Shown here: positions 43,320-52,348 of the stretch, in pieces
Numbering within the stretch: position 1 is the stretch's first letter
Layout of the letters: every line of letters begins with the position of its first letter
Assembly: GCF_006715055.1 (NCBI RefSeq)
Contig: NZ_VFMN01000001.1
Coordinates: 1,922,001 to 1,986,000, forward strand
Source of the DNA: Lapillicoccus jejuensis
GTDB taxonomy: Bacteria > Actinomycetota > Actinomycetes > Actinomycetales > Dermatophilaceae
DNA: 64,000 bases
Direction of reading: 5' to 3'
Notes under the pieces: generated by a model
Seen by the model: the letters and a program-made list of their open reading frames with translations, nothing else
Told to the model about the DNA's origin: nothing
Database searches by the model: none
Translations under genes and position numbers: made by a program

Positions 43320-46300
43320 TCACGCGGCGGTGGCCGCCCCTGGGAGGTAGCGGGCGACGAAGTCGTCGTACGTCGTGGGGCGGCCGACGTCGTAGCCCTG
43401 GGCGAGGTCGACGCCCTCCGCGCCGACGATCTCGAGGATCGCGGGCTCGGCGACGAACTCGGCGACGGTCTGCTTGCCCAGGTCGCGGGCGATCCCGACG
43501 ATCGAGCGCAGGATGGTGCGGTCGATCCCGGAGCGGTGGCAGTTCGCGACGAACTCGCCGTCGATCTTCACGTAGTCGAAGACGAGGTGCTTGAGGTAGT
43601 AGAAGGACCCGAAGCCCGCGCCGAAGTCGTCGAGCGCGAAGCGGCAGCCGAGCGCGGTCATCCGGTCGGCGAACTCACGCGCCCGCTCGACGTCGGCGAC
43701 GGCGGCGGTCTCGGTGATCTCGAGGATGAGTGCGGAGGGCTCGACGTCGTGACGGCGCAGCCCCTCGACGAGCGCCCGCTCGACGCGGTCGTCGCCGATG
43801 GAGTGGCCGGACAGGTTGACCTCGAGGCGGAAGAGCGGGTCGAGGCGCCGCAGCGAGGCGAGCAGGCCGAGCGCCCGCTCGACGACCCAGGTGTCGAGGG
43901 CGGGCATGAGCCCGGACTGCTCCGCCACGTCGAGGAACCGGCCGGGCGGGACCAGCTCGTCGGCGTCCGCGAGCCGCAGCAGCACCTCGGCGGAGTGGAT
44001 CTCGCCGGAGCGCAGGTCGAGGATCGGCTGCAGGTGCAGCTCGAAGGCGCCGTCCTCCAGCGCGTCCTCGATGCGTCGTTTCCACGCCATCCGCGCTCCG
44101 GTCCGCGGCTGCCGGCGGGCGTCCTCGTCGAGGACGACCACCCCGTCCCGGCCGGCGTCCTTGGCGTCGTACATCGTCATGTCGGCGAGGGCGAGGATGT
44201 CGACGTCGTGGTCGTGGGCCGCCCGCACCGTGACGACGCCGACGCTCGCCGTGACCCGGCGCCGGCTGCCCTCGAGGGTCGCCGCGTGCTCGCGCACCCG
44301 GTCGACGATGGAGTGGGCGACGGCCTCGGCCGCGACGCGGTCGGCGTCGACGAGCAGGACGGCGAACTCGTCGCCCCCGAGCCGGGCGACGACGTCGGTG
44401 CTGCGCACCCGGCTGCGCAGGAGCTGCGCCGTGGACACGATGAGCTGGTCGCCGGCGGCGTGCCCGAGGGTGTCGTTGACCTCCTTGAAGTTGTCGAGGT
44501 CGATCATCAGCAGCGCGCCGTCGGGGCCGTGGCGTCGGCAGCGCTCGAGGTGACGGGTCAGCTCCTCGTCGAAACGGCGCCGGTTGGCCAGCCCGGTGAG
44601 CTCGTCGTGGTCGGCGAGGTGGGCCAGCCGCTGCTCGTAGCGCCGCCGCTCGGAGACGTCGACGACGTTGACGAGGACCAGGTCGTCGGTGTCCTCGTCG
44701 CCGACGACGAGCCGGCTGCTGAGCAGCGTGTGGACCTCGCGCCCCTGCGGGGTCGCGAGGCTCCAGTCGGCCTCGACCCGGGTGCCGGGGGCCTCGCGCG
44801 CCGCGCGCAGGTGCTCGCGCAGCGTCGTGTCCTTCGGGCAGGCGACGGCGGCGAACGGCGTCCCGACCAGGGTGCCGGCGGGGCGGCCGACCATGGTGCA
44901 GAGCGCCTCGTTGACGTCGAGGACGACCCCGTCGGGGGTGAGCAGCGCGACGCCGTACGGCGCGTCGGAGAGCAGCCGCTCGGCGCGCTCCTTGGCGCGC
45001 AGCACCTCGCGCTCGTGCGCGCGCTCACGGCTGACGTCCCGGGCGATGACGAGCGCCCGCCGGCCGTCCTCGCCCGGGAGCAGCGGGGTGACCGTGACCT
45101 CGTGGGCCGCGTCCGTCCGGCCGCCGCGCAGCTCCGCGGTCCCCTCCACGCCGTCGAAGGCGCCGCGCACGAGGGGCGTGAGCGCGTCAAGGCTGTCGGG
45201 CTTGACGAGCTCGGCGAGCGGGTGCCCCTCGGCGCCGGTGAAGCCCTGCGTCACCGCTCCCTCACCGCCGACCGCGACGACCGTCAGGTCCTCGTCGAGC
45301 ATGAGCACGGTCGTGTCCGGCAGGTGCTGGAGCACGGCGCGCAGGGTGGCCTCGCTGCGGGCGACGGCGCGCTCGGCCTCGACGGAGGCGGTGGAGTCGA
45401 TGGCGATGCCGAGGCAGCCGGTGACCCGGCCCTGCTCGTCGCGGAGCTCGGTGAGGGCCAGGCGGACGTAGGCCCAGGTGCCGTCAGCGCGCAGCTGGGC
45501 CCAGGTGCGCGGCGGGGCGTCCCGGCGCGCCAGCTCGGCGAACACCTCGTGCGGGCGGACGCCGAGCTCGGTGGCGGCGGCGAAGATCTCGGCCGGGTCG
45601 TGCAGCGCCTCGCGACGCACCGCGGCGCCGACGATGTGCTCGCAGCGGTGGCCGAGCAGGAGCTCGGCCCCCCGGCTGAACGAGGTGATGACGCCGTGGG
45701 TGTCCGAGGCGATGATGCTGCTGAGGTGGGCGGCGCGCATGACCCCGGCCACCTCCGCGTGCGCCTCGCGAGCCCGGGCCGACTCGCGGTGGACCCGCCC
45801 CACGACCCGGTGGATCTCCGGGGCGATGAAGACGGTGACGAGCGTCCACATCAGCCCGTGCAGCCAGTCGGTGGGGGAGTAGAGGGGTGGCCCGATGACG
45901 AGGATGGGCGCCACGAAGACGACGAGGGTGAGTCCCGAGGACACCCAGACGTCGCGGCGGGTGCCGGTGAGGGCGAGCCAGAGCGAGGGGATCGCGACCA
46001 GCGCACCGAGAGGGGAGGCCGACCCTCCCGAGACGTCGCGGGCGACCATGATGGCGAGGAAGCTCAGCCACGGCCCGACCGGGTCGACCCAGGTCCGCCG
46101 GTCGCGGCGCAGCGAGATGCCGAGGTAGACCAGGGCGACGGCGTAGCAGACCGGGACGAGCCAGGCGTGATCGCCGCGGTCGCCGTGCGGCGTGACGAGG
46201 GCGATGAGCACGCCGATGAGGCCCGTGAGGACGAAGGGCGCGGCGGCACGCGACGTCGCGCGCGGTCGGCTCGGGTCGAGCGGCGGGGCGCCGGTGACCG

Positions 46301-46343
46301 AGGGTGCCGCGGGCGCGGCGGCACGGACGGTGGGGCGCTTCAT
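43320..46343 (-). CDS. Membrane PAS-GGDEF-EAL cyclic-di-GMP protein
   Basis: 1007 residues from ATG 46343. TATTCT ends six bases before it, a leaderless start. Five or six N-terminal helices (about 35-175) are followed by three PAS/PAC regions, then GGDEF with an intact RLGGDEFAVLL and an upstream RSTD inhibitory site, and EAL with EVLLR in place of EALLR, EVNLSG, ILEITETAA, DDFGAGFGS, VKIDGEF and TVAEFVA. Both cyclase and phosphodiesterase residues appear present, so it could make or degrade c-di-GMP depending on the signal. No neighbour identifies the target. Confidence 0.95.
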   Translation of the reverse strand: MKRPTVRAAAPAAPSVTGAPPLDPSRPRATSRAAAPFVLTGLIGVLIALVTPHGDRGDHAWLVPVCYAVALVYLGISLRRDRRTWVDPVGPWLSFLAIMVARDVSGGSASPLGALVAIPSLWLALTGTRRDVWVSSGLTLVVFVAPILVIGPPLYSPTDWLHGLMWTLVTVFIAPEIHRVVGRVHRESARAREAHAEVAGVMRAAHLSSIIASDTHGVITSFSRGAELLLGHRCEHIVGAAVRREALHDPAEIFAAATELGVRPHEVFAELARRDAPPRTWAQLRADGTWAYVRLALTELRDEQGRVTGCLGIAIDSTASVEAERAVARSEATLRAVLQHLPDTTVLMLDEDLTVVAVGGEGAVTQGFTGAEGHPLAELVKPDSLDALTPLVRGAFDGVEGTAELRGGRTDAAHEVTVTPLLPGEDGRRALVIARDVSRERAHEREVLRAKERAERLLSDAPYGVALLTPDGVVLDVNEALCTMVGRPAGTLVGTPFAAVACPKDTTLREHLRAAREAPGTRVEADWSLATPQGREVHTLLSSRLVVGDEDTDDLVLVNVVDVSERRRYEQRLAHLADHDELTGLANRRRFDEELTRHLERCRRHGPDGALLMIDLDNFKEVNDTLGHAAGDQLIVSTAQLLRSRVRSTDVVARLGGDEFAVLLVDADRVAAEAVAHSIVDRVREHAATLEGSRRRVTASVGVVTVRAAHDHDVDILALADMTMYDAKDAGRDGVVVLDEDARRQPRTGARMAWKRRIEDALEDGAFELHLQPILDLRSGEIHSAEVLLRLADADELVPPGRFLDVAEQSGLMPALDTWVVERALGLLASLRRLDPLFRLEVNLSGHSIGDDRVERALVEGLRRHDVEPSALILEITETAAVADVERAREFADRMTALGCRFALDDFGAGFGSFYYLKHLVFDYVKIDGEFVANCHRSGIDRTILRSIVGIARDLGKQTVAEFVAEPAILEIVGAEGVDLAQGYDVGRPTTYDDFVARYLPGAATAA

Positions 46344-46463
46344 GCTCCGAGAATAGTGCAAAGCGGACAATGACCCCATAGTGCACACGGCCCATCACGG
46401 GCCTGCGGAGTGTCCCGTCGTCGCCCTCCGGTGGGGCTGCCGTCGGGGGTGCAGGATGGGGCC

Positions 46464-47090
46464 GTGATCCTGTTCGCGGCCGTCGTCCCGCCTCCGCCGG
46501 TCGTGGAGGCGGCCCTCGCGCGGGTCCGGCGGGCGCTCGCGCCGGCGCCCGCGCCGCCGCGTCGCTGGTGGCAGCGCGGTGGCCGCTCCACCGCCGAGGC
46601 CGCGCCGCCGATCGAGGTGCTCCCCGCCGACCGCGTGGTGCTCACGGTGGCCCGCTTCGGCAACCTCACGACCCCCGACGCGCACCGGCTCACCTCCGCC
46701 CTCGTCGAGGCGGCGACCGACTGGTCGACGCCGACGGTGCGGATCGCCGGCGCCTCGGTGTGGGAGTCCTCGCGCATCCCCCAGCTCGCCCTCGACCTGT
46801 CCGGCGACCTCGACGGCCTCCACGGGATCGCGCGCGACGTCCGCGCCACCGTCCAGGGGCTCGGTCTGTTCCTCGACCGGCGCGACTTCCGCCCGTCGCT
46901 CCCGGTCGCGCCGTTGCCGGAGGGTGGCGCCGACGACGAGGTCGCCGCCGTCGCGGCCGCCGTCGCGGGCGAGGTCGGCGAGCCGTTCACCGTCACCCAC
47001 CTGTCCCTGCTGCGCCAGGCGACGGAGACCTCGCCGCTCCTCGAGCACGCCCGGGTCCCCCTGTCGTCGGACGCGGCCGGCTGCGTCTGA
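46464..47090 (+). CDS. 2'-5' RNA ligase (2H phosphoesterase) homologue lacking both catalytic histidines
   Basis: 208 residues from GTG 46464, with CAGGAT ending six bases upstream. It aligns well with LigT/ThpR-type proteins: VILFAAVVPPPPVVEAAL, DRVVLTVARFGN (expected R-x-HxT-x-A-F-x-G), a middle domain, FLDRRDFRPSLPVAPL (expected RPHxTxA) and FTVTHLSLLRQ. Both HxT motifs have lost histidine (Val and Ser respectively). It is therefore probably not a phosphodiesterase; it may bind RNA or nucleotides. An Arg/Trp-rich insertion lies near residue 30. Confidence 0.75.
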   Translation: MILFAAVVPPPPVVEAALARVRRALAPAPAPPRRWWQRGGRSTAEAAPPIEVLPADRVVLTVARFGNLTTPDAHRLTSALVEAATDWSTPTVRIAGASVWESSRIPQLALDLSGDLDGLHGIARDVRATVQGLGLFLDRRDFRPSLPVAPLPEGGADDEVAAVAAAVAGEVGEPFTVTHLSLLRQATETSPLLEHARVPLSSDAAGCV

Positions 47091-47139
47091 GACCCCCGTC
47101 GTCGCGCCGGTAGCCACATGGCGAGACAGTCGCCCACTA

Positions 47140-47162
47140 AAAGGTCCGTAGCCCGTACCTTT
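47140..47162. promoter_or_regulatory. AAAGGT/ACCTTT inverted repeat
   Basis: AAAGGT and ACCTTT are perfect 6-bp arms separated by 11 bases, in an AT-rich patch 120 bp upstream of the marR gene. It may be an operator; the factor is unknown. Confidence 0.5.
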
Positions 47163-47250
47163 ATCTCGGCGCCCGCGGCGGACCCCCCGAGCGGCCGCGG
47201 GCGCCACCTCTCGACCACCACGGGCGTTTCATGTCTGTGTCGACGGGAAC

Positions 47251-47265
47251 TGTTGTCCCTCAACA
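47251..47265. promoter_or_regulatory. Candidate MarR operator
   Basis: TGTTG-TCCCT-CAACA, perfect 5-bp arms, starts 33 bp before the marR ATG. The position suits autoregulation by the MarR protein, although the sequence is short. Confidence 0.5.
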
Positions 47266-47283
47266 CGATTCGTGGAGGGTGCA

Positions 47284-47736
47284 ATGGGGCGTCAGGACAT
47301 CGACAGCGCTGTGCGGCAGCTCGTCGACCGGGTCGAGCAGTACCGGCTGGCGGTGTCGGCCTTCCTCGGCTGCTCCGCCTCCGAGTCCCGGGTGCTCGAC
47401 CTCATCCGCGAGCGGGGGCCGCTGGGCGTCGGCCAGGTCTCGCGTGCCGTGGGGGTCCGGCACAGCGTGGTGACCGGGATCGCCGATCGCCTCGTCGCGA
47501 GGGGTCTGCTCGAGCGGCGGCCGGACGCCACCGACCGGCGTCGCAGCATCCTCGCCCTGCCCGAGGAACGGGTGGCGGCCCTGGACACGCCGTACCAGCT
47601 CTTCGGGGAGGCGATGGTCGACCTCGACGACGAGCGTGCGCAGGAGGTGATCGACGCGCTGCGCGTCGTCGGCGAGATGCTGGATCGTGGCAGTGACGCG
47701 CTCGTCCGGAAGGGGCGTCGCCGGACGCTGGGCTGA
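47284..47736 (+). CDS. MarR family transcriptional regulator
   Basis: 150 residues from ATG 47284 with GGAGGG five bases upstream. Helices at both ends provide the dimer interface, and the winged HTH reads GPLGVGQVSRAVGVRHSVVTGIADRLVARGLLERR (in pieces GVGQVSRAVGVRHSVVTGI and DRLVARGLLERR), with the wing DATDRRRSIL. Target and ligand are unknown. A palindrome just upstream suggests autoregulation, and the downstream M20 peptidase has its own leaderless promoter. Confidence 0.9.
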   Translation: MGRQDIDSAVRQLVDRVEQYRLAVSAFLGCSASESRVLDLIRERGPLGVGQVSRAVGVRHSVVTGIADRLVARGLLERRPDATDRRRSILALPEERVAALDTPYQLFGEAMVDLDDERAQEVIDALRVVGEMLDRGSDALVRKGRRRTLG

Positions 47737-47791
47737 CCGACGGCCGTTGGGTCGACGGGTACGCCCCCGGACCACGGGCTAGGTTGCCGCC

Positions 47792-49078
47792 GTGCGCCCC
47801 CTGCTCTCCACGGCCGAGACCCGCGTCCTGCAGGCGATCGACGACGAGATGCTGGTGAGTCAGCTCGTCGAGCTGGTCCGGGTCCCCAGCGTCACCGGCA
47901 CCGACGCCGAGTCGGAGCTGCAGCACTGGCACGCGACCCAGCTGGGACGACTCGGGTACGACGTCGACCTGTGGCCGCTCGACCTCGACCAGCTCGCGGC
48001 CGACCCCGGCTTCCCCGGGACCGAGGCACCCCGCACGGAGGGGTACGGCGTCGTCGCGACCACCGGCCCGTCGGGGCCGGACGCCCCGCCGGCCCTCGTG
48101 CTGCAGGGGCACGTCGACGTCGTCCCGACCGGCGACCTCGATCGGTGGGAGGACCGCGACCCGTGGAGCGGGACGATCCGCGCGGGCCGCGTGCACGGGC
48201 GCGGCGCGTGCGACATGAAGGCGGGCGTGGCCGCCAACCTCGCTGTCGCACGGGCGATCTCGACGTCCGGGGTGCGACTCGAACGGGCCTTCGGGGTGCA
48301 CGTCGTCGTCGGCGAGGAGGACGGCGGGCTGGGCGCGTTCGCGACCGTCCGGCGTGGTCACGTCGCCGATGCCGCCGTCATCACGGAGCCGACGAGCGGT
48401 CGGGTCGTCGTCGCCAACGCCGGCGCCCTCACGTTCGCGCTGCGGGTGCCGGGCCGGGCCGCCCACGGCAGCACGCGACGCGAGGGACGCAGCGCGTTCG
48501 AGGCGTTCCTGCCGGTGCACGCAGCGCTCGGCGAGCTCGAGCGGGAGCGCAACATCGACGTCGACCCGCTGTACGGCGACCTGACCCTGCCCTACCCAAT
48601 CTCCGTGGGCATCGTCCGCGCCGGTGACTGGGCCAGCTCGGTGCCGGACCTGCTCGTCGCGGAGGGCCGGCTGGGTGTCCGGCTGGGGGAGCCGGTCGAG
48701 CAGGCACGGGCGGCCCTCGTGCACGCCGTCGCCGAGGTCTGCGCGCGGGACCCTTGGCTGCGGGACCACCCGGTCGACGTGTCGTGGCCGGGTGGCCAGT
48801 TCGCCAGCGGGCGGATCGACCCCGGGCACCCCCTGGTCGCCGACGTGACCGGGGCGGTCGCGGCGGTCGAGGGCCGCGCGGTGTCGCTGGGCGCGGCGCC
48901 GTACGGGAGCGATCTGCGGCTGTACGCCGACGAGGGTGGGGTCCCGACGCTGCACTACGGGCCGGGCGACGTGCGGTTCGCGCACGCGCCGCGCGAGCAG
49001 GTCGACATCGAGGAGCTGCTGCGGGTGACGAGGTCGCTCGCCGTGCTCGTGGCGCGGCGCTGCGGCGCACGCGTGTGA
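47792..49078 (+). CDS. M20-family metallopeptidase / acetylornithine-deacetylase-like
   Basis: 428 residues. Metal and catalytic residues are visible: LQGHVDVVPTGD (His, Asp), GRGACDMKAGVAAN (bridging Asp), VVGEEDGGLG (catalytic Glu-Glu) and the late His in LHYGPGDVRFAHAP. The dimerisation lid begins with PGRAAHGSTRREG. Family members deacetylate acetylornithine or desuccinylate SDAP, or cleave dipeptides; this one cannot be placed more exactly. TAGGTT at 47780-47785 ends six bases before the GTG start, so it is leaderless. Confidence 0.93.
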   Translation: MRPLLSTAETRVLQAIDDEMLVSQLVELVRVPSVTGTDAESELQHWHATQLGRLGYDVDLWPLDLDQLAADPGFPGTEAPRTEGYGVVATTGPSGPDAPPALVLQGHVDVVPTGDLDRWEDRDPWSGTIRAGRVHGRGACDMKAGVAANLAVARAISTSGVRLERAFGVHVVVGEEDGGLGAFATVRRGHVADAAVITEPTSGRVVVANAGALTFALRVPGRAAHGSTRREGRSAFEAFLPVHAALGELERERNIDVDPLYGDLTLPYPISVGIVRAGDWASSVPDLLVAEGRLGVRLGEPVEQARAALVHAVAEVCARDPWLRDHPVDVSWPGGQFASGRIDPGHPLVADVTGAVAAVEGRAVSLGAAPYGSDLRLYADEGGVPTLHYGPGDVRFAHAPREQVDIEELLRVTRSLAVLVARRCGARV

Positions 49079-49254
49079 GCACGCCACCCGGGTAACTTGT
49101 GCAGGTTGTTCCGGTTTTGCGTAAGTTCGCGTACCTTCGATCTCCAGCACTCGGTGCTGTGGCGACCCCTCGGCATCCGTGATGCTCGCTGGGCGAGATA
49201 TCTGGACGGTTCCTCTCGCAACCGGGGTCGGCGGTGCCGATGTCCGGGATCGAT

Positions 49255-49273
49255 CCGTCCGTCCGTCCGTCCG
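49255..49273. repeat. CCGT tetranucleotide tandem repeat
   Basis: Four perfect CCGT units plus CCG, immediately before the Shine-Dalgarno GGGAGG of the chemoreceptor gene. If translation starts at ATG 49240 it is coding, and slippage would shift the frame; from GTG 49285 it lies in the leader. Confidence 0.85.
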
Positions 49274-49284
49274 GGAGGCCCTCG

Positions 49285-50919
49285 GTGCCTGAGCTCCTGT
49301 CGTCGTCCTCGTCCTCCGCACGTCGAGGTGGCGTGCACACGGTGTTGTCCGACCGACCCGTGGCCGTGCAGATCGGCGCCGCCGTCGGTGTGCTCGTCAC
49401 GGTGATCCTCGTCGTCGGGACGCTCGGGGTGCTCAAGCTCAACTCGGCGACGTCGACGCAGGAACGGCTGTACGACGACCACGTCGTGCCCCTGACCCAG
49501 CTGGACGAGCTGCAGGCCCAGGTCGGTGCGATCCGGCTGGCGTCGACGAAGTACGTCCTCGCGGACGCCGCCGAGCGTCCCGCCCTGGCCGCTTCCGCCG
49601 CGAAGGCGCTGGCCGACCTCACCGCCCTCGCGCCGGTCTACCAGGCGCACGCCTCGGACCCGAAGGACTTCTCGGCGGCCGTCAGCAGCATCACGCAGCT
49701 CGCGGCCGGCGCTCGGACCCAGGTCTTCTCGCTGGCCGACGCGGGCCGCACGACCGAGGCCTTCGCGCTCGTGCAGCGCGTGCTCAAGCCGCTGGGCGAC
49801 GCCGCGGTCGCCGACCTCGAGAAGGAGGCGGCGGCGCAGAAGGCTCAGAGCGACGCCCTGGCGGTCGTCGCGCTGACCCAGGCGGACGAGGCGCGGACGG
49901 TCATGCTCGTCTCGATGGGCATCGGCGTGCTCGTCGGCCTGCTCATCTCGGTCGTCGTCGTGCGCGCCATCCGCGGCAACATCCGCAAGGTCCAGGTCAG
50001 CCTGGCCGCGCTGGCGGACGGCGACCTGACCGTGGAGTCCGGGGTCGACAGCCGCGACGAGCTCGGTCAGCTCGCGCAGTCCCTGCGGCGGGCCCAGGGC
50101 GCCCTCGGCGCTCTCCTGAGCAAGGTGTCGCAGTCCGCGTCGTCGGTGGCCGCGGCGTCGGTCGAGCTCGCGGAGTCCTCCGCGCTCATCGCCTCGGCCA
50201 CGGAGGAGGCCAGCGCCCAGTCCGGGGTGGTCTCCGCGGCCGCGGACCAGGTCTCCCGCAGCGTCTCCATCGTCGCCGCCGGCGCGGAGGAGATGGGCGC
50301 CTCCATCCAGGAGATCGCCGCCAACGCCGCCGAGGCCGCCGCGGTCGCGCAGCGTGCCGTGGCGGAGGCCGCTCAGACGACCGACACGGTGACGACCCTG
50401 GGGGCCGCGTCGGCCGAGATCGGCACGGTCGTCAAGCTCATCACCTCGATCGCCGAGCAGACCAACCTGCTCGCCCTCAACGCCACCATCGAGGCCGCCC
50501 GCGCCGGTGACGCGGGCAAGGGCTTCGCCGTCGTCGCCGGCGAGGTCAAGGAGCTCGCCCGCGAGACCGCCCGCGCCACCGAGGACATCGCCACGCGGGT
50601 GTCGAGCATCCAGCAGATGACGACCGACGCGGTCACCGCGATCGGCTCGATCTCGACCGTCATCGGCACCATCGACGACTACCAGACCACCATCGCCTCC
50701 GCCGTCGAGGAGCAGACGGCCACGACGAGCGAGATGAGCCGCTCGGTCGCCGAGGCCGCCAGCGGCACCGAGCACATCGCCTCGAACATCGGCGGGGTGT
50801 CCGACTCGGCGAGCACGACGACCGTCGCGGTGCTGCAGACGCACGCCGCCGTCGAGGAGCTCGCGCGGCTGGCCACCGACCTCGAGACCCACGTCGGGGC
50901 CTTCCGCTTCCGGGGTTGA
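49285..50919 (+). CDS. Methyl-accepting chemotaxis protein
   Basis: I choose GTG 49285 (544 residues) for its GGGAGG six bases upstream; ATG 49240 is an in-frame alternative. TM1 ([20 protein letters not shown]) is followed by a four-helix-bundle periplasmic domain of about 150 residues, TM2 ([20 protein letters not shown]), HAMP, and a cytoplasmic signalling coiled coil with the invariant hairpin tip [18 protein letters not shown] and [14 protein letters not shown]. It implies that the organism has a chemotaxis system and probably flagella or pili. The ligand is unknown. Confidence 0.95.
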   Translation: MPELLSSSSSSARRGGVHTVLSDRPVAVQIGAAVGVLVTVILVVGTLGVLKLNSATSTQERLYDDHVVPLTQLDELQAQVGAIRLASTKYVLADAAERPALAASAAKALADLTALAPVYQAHASDPKDFSAAVSSITQLAAGARTQVFSLADAGRTTEAFALVQRVLKPLGDAAVADLEKEAAAQKAQSDALAVVALTQADEARTVMLVSMGIGVLVGLLISVVVVRAIRGNIRKVQVSLAALADGDLTVESGVDSRDELGQLAQSLRRAQGALGALLSKVSQSASSVAAASVELAESSALIASATEEASAQSGVVSAAADQVSRSVSIVAAGAEEMGASIQEIAANAAEAAAVAQRAVAEAAQTTDTVTTLGAASAEIGTVVKLITSIAEQTNLLALNATIEAARAGDAGKGFAVVAGEVKELARETARATEDIATRVSSIQQMTTDAVTAIGSISTVIGTIDDYQTTIASAVEEQTATTSEMSRSVAEAASGTEHIASNIGGVSDSASTTTVAVLQTHAAVEELARLATDLETHVGAFRFRG

Positions 50920-50999
50920 CGCCGGTCGTCCGCCGGTCGCGGAGCTCGGGCGCCACCGCTCACCCCGGCCGACCGGTGGGCCCCCGGCCGCGGCGCGAC

Positions 51000-51113
51000 C
51001 GGCAGGACACGGCGAAGCGACTCTACGAGAGGGCAGGGTTCCAGCCCGTCGAGAACGTCAACGGGCACCCGTGGGCCACGTACTTCGGTGAGCTCCGGCT
51101 GCGGGATGACGCA
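51000..51113 (+). pseudogene. C-terminal remnant of a GNAT acetyltransferase
   Basis: The frame reads DTAKRLYERAGFQPVENVNG then HPWATYFGELRLR, the unmistakable last strand-helix of GNAT acetyltransferases (A-x-x-LYERAGF). No acetyl-CoA loop or N-terminal part lies upstream, and the frame has no normal stop before the tRNA. The rest of the gene has been lost, leaving this fragment between the chemoreceptor and tRNA-Phe. Confidence 0.72.
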
Positions 51114-51185
51114 TGGCGGTGCAGCGGGGACCCGACCCGAACGAGAGAACCGCAGGCAGCCGTCCGGGGCGACCTGCGGTTCCGG

Positions 51186-51262
51186 TGGTGGCCAGGGGCG
51201 GGGTCGAACCGCCGACCTTCCGATTTTCAGTCGGACGCTCGTACCAACTGAGCTACCTGGCC
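51186..51262 (-). tRNA. tRNA-Phe (anticodon GAA)
   Basis: Read leftward: GGCCAGG acceptor arm pairing perfectly with CCTGGCC, D-loop GCTCAGTTGGTACGAGC, anticodon loop CTGAAAA with GAA, T-loop GGTTCGACCC, and an encoded CCA (51188-51186). All four arms fold. Confidence 0.96.
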
Positions 51263-51288
51263 GGAACGCGGGCGGGGCCCGCGCACTC

Positions 51289-51322
51289 GACGCCGCATCC
51301 CTGCGGCGTCGGGAGGACTATA
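51289..51322 (-). promoter_or_regulatory. tRNA-Phe promoter with leader hairpin
   Basis: Leftward TATAGT (51322-51317) is a near-consensus -10 box. Between it and the tRNA are a perfect 9-bp hairpin (GACGCCGCA and TGCGGCGTC, 51289-51310) and a second GC hairpin near 51268-51285. The first may also stop rightward transcription. Confidence 0.65.
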
Positions 51323-51402
51323 CCGGAGTCCGGGGGTGGCCCTGATCTCGAGGACCACCGCCCGGACTCCCGGAGACGCCGTACGGCGTCCTGCGGCGGG
51401 GC

Positions 51403-52233
51403 TCAGCCCTGGGCGAGCTTCGCGACGTCGTCCCAGCGCTCCCAGGTCTCGATGCGCTGCGCGTAGTCGGCCTTCGCGATGTCGATCGGGGCGGCCCCGA
51501 AGAAGACCCGCAGCGGCGGCTCGTCGGCGTCCACGACGCGCAGGATGGCCTTGGCCGAGGCGGTCGGGTCGCCCGGCCCACCGGCGCCGACGCGCTCCTG
51601 GCGCTGGCGCTCCATGTCCTCGCGCGCCTGCGCATACGCCTCGAGGGGCTGCGAGCGCTTGGCCGAGGGACCGGCCCAGTCGGTGGCGAACCCGCCCGGC
51701 TCGACGAGGGTCACGTGGATGCCGAAACGCGCGACCTCCTGCGCCAGGGCCTGGCTGAAGCCCTCGAGGCCCCACTTGCTCGCGTGGTAGAGCCCGACCC
51801 CCGGGAAGGCGCTGATCCCGCCGATCGAGGACACCTGCACGATGTGGCCCGAGCCCTGCTCGCGCAGGAACGGCAGCGCCGCCTGCGTCACCCACAGCGC
51901 GCCGAAGAGGTTGGTCTCGAGCTGCGCCCGTGCCTCGTCCTCGGTGACCTCCTCGACGAACCCGAAGTGCCCGTAGCCCGCGTTGTTGACGACGACGTCG
52001 AGCCGGCCGAAGCGCTCGTGCGCCTGCCCGACGGCCGCGACGTCCGCCGCGCGGTCGGTGACGTCGAGCTCGATCGGCAGGAAGGCGTCGCCGTACGTGC
52101 TGACGAGCTCGTCGAGGGTGGAGGTGTCGCGCGCCGTACCGGCCACGCGGTCGCCGCGCTCGAGCGCGGCGGCGGCCCACTCGCGGCCGAAGCCACGTGA
52201 GGTGCCGGTGATGAACCAGGTCTTCTGCGTCAT
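51403..52233 (-). CDS. Short-chain dehydrogenase/reductase
   Basis: 276 residues from ATG 52233. TWFITGTSRGFGREWA is the NAD(P) loop, VVNNAGYG and the VSSIGG...YHASK stretch give the Ser-Tyr-Lys active site, and VEPGGFATD follows. It resembles the bacterial 'SDR family oxidoreductase' group with large, open substrate pockets; specificity is unknown. It is divergent from csoR with a 115-bp gap that includes the CsoR palindrome, so copper control of this gene is possible. Confidence 0.93.
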   Translation of the reverse strand: MTQKTWFITGTSRGFGREWAAAALERGDRVAGTARDTSTLDELVSTYGDAFLPIELDVTDRAADVAAVGQAHERFGRLDVVVNNAGYGHFGFVEEVTEDEARAQLETNLFGALWVTQAALPFLREQGSGHIVQVSSIGGISAFPGVGLYHASKWGLEGFSQALAQEVARFGIHVTLVEPGGFATDWAGPSAKRSQPLEAYAQAREDMERQRQERVGAGGPGDPTASAKAILRVVDADEPPLRVFFGAAPIDIAKADYAQRIETWERWDDVAKLAQG

Positions 52234-52296
52234 GTCCTCGACGCTACGTCCGCCCGGAGCGCCGCGTCCCGCGAGGTAGATTGGAGGGGCGAAAGA

Positions 52297-52311
52297 TACC
52301 CCCATGGGGTA
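52297..52311. promoter_or_regulatory. CsoR operator
   Basis: TACCCC-CAT-GGGGTA, a perfect GC-rich palindrome of the type bound by CsoR/RicR proteins. It lies downstream of a TAGATT hexamer (52277-52282), a plausible -10 box for csoR, so binding would block early elongation. Confidence 0.87.
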
Positions 52312-52348
52312 CGTCGCGTCGTCGACCAGGACGCAGGAGGCGGACACC

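Noticed and set aside
43263-46373. 1036-codon plus-strand frame opposite the GGDEF-EAL gene
   Set aside because: The minus-strand protein has intact GGDEF and EAL motifs; the plus frame is a Val/Asp/Gly-rich shadow.
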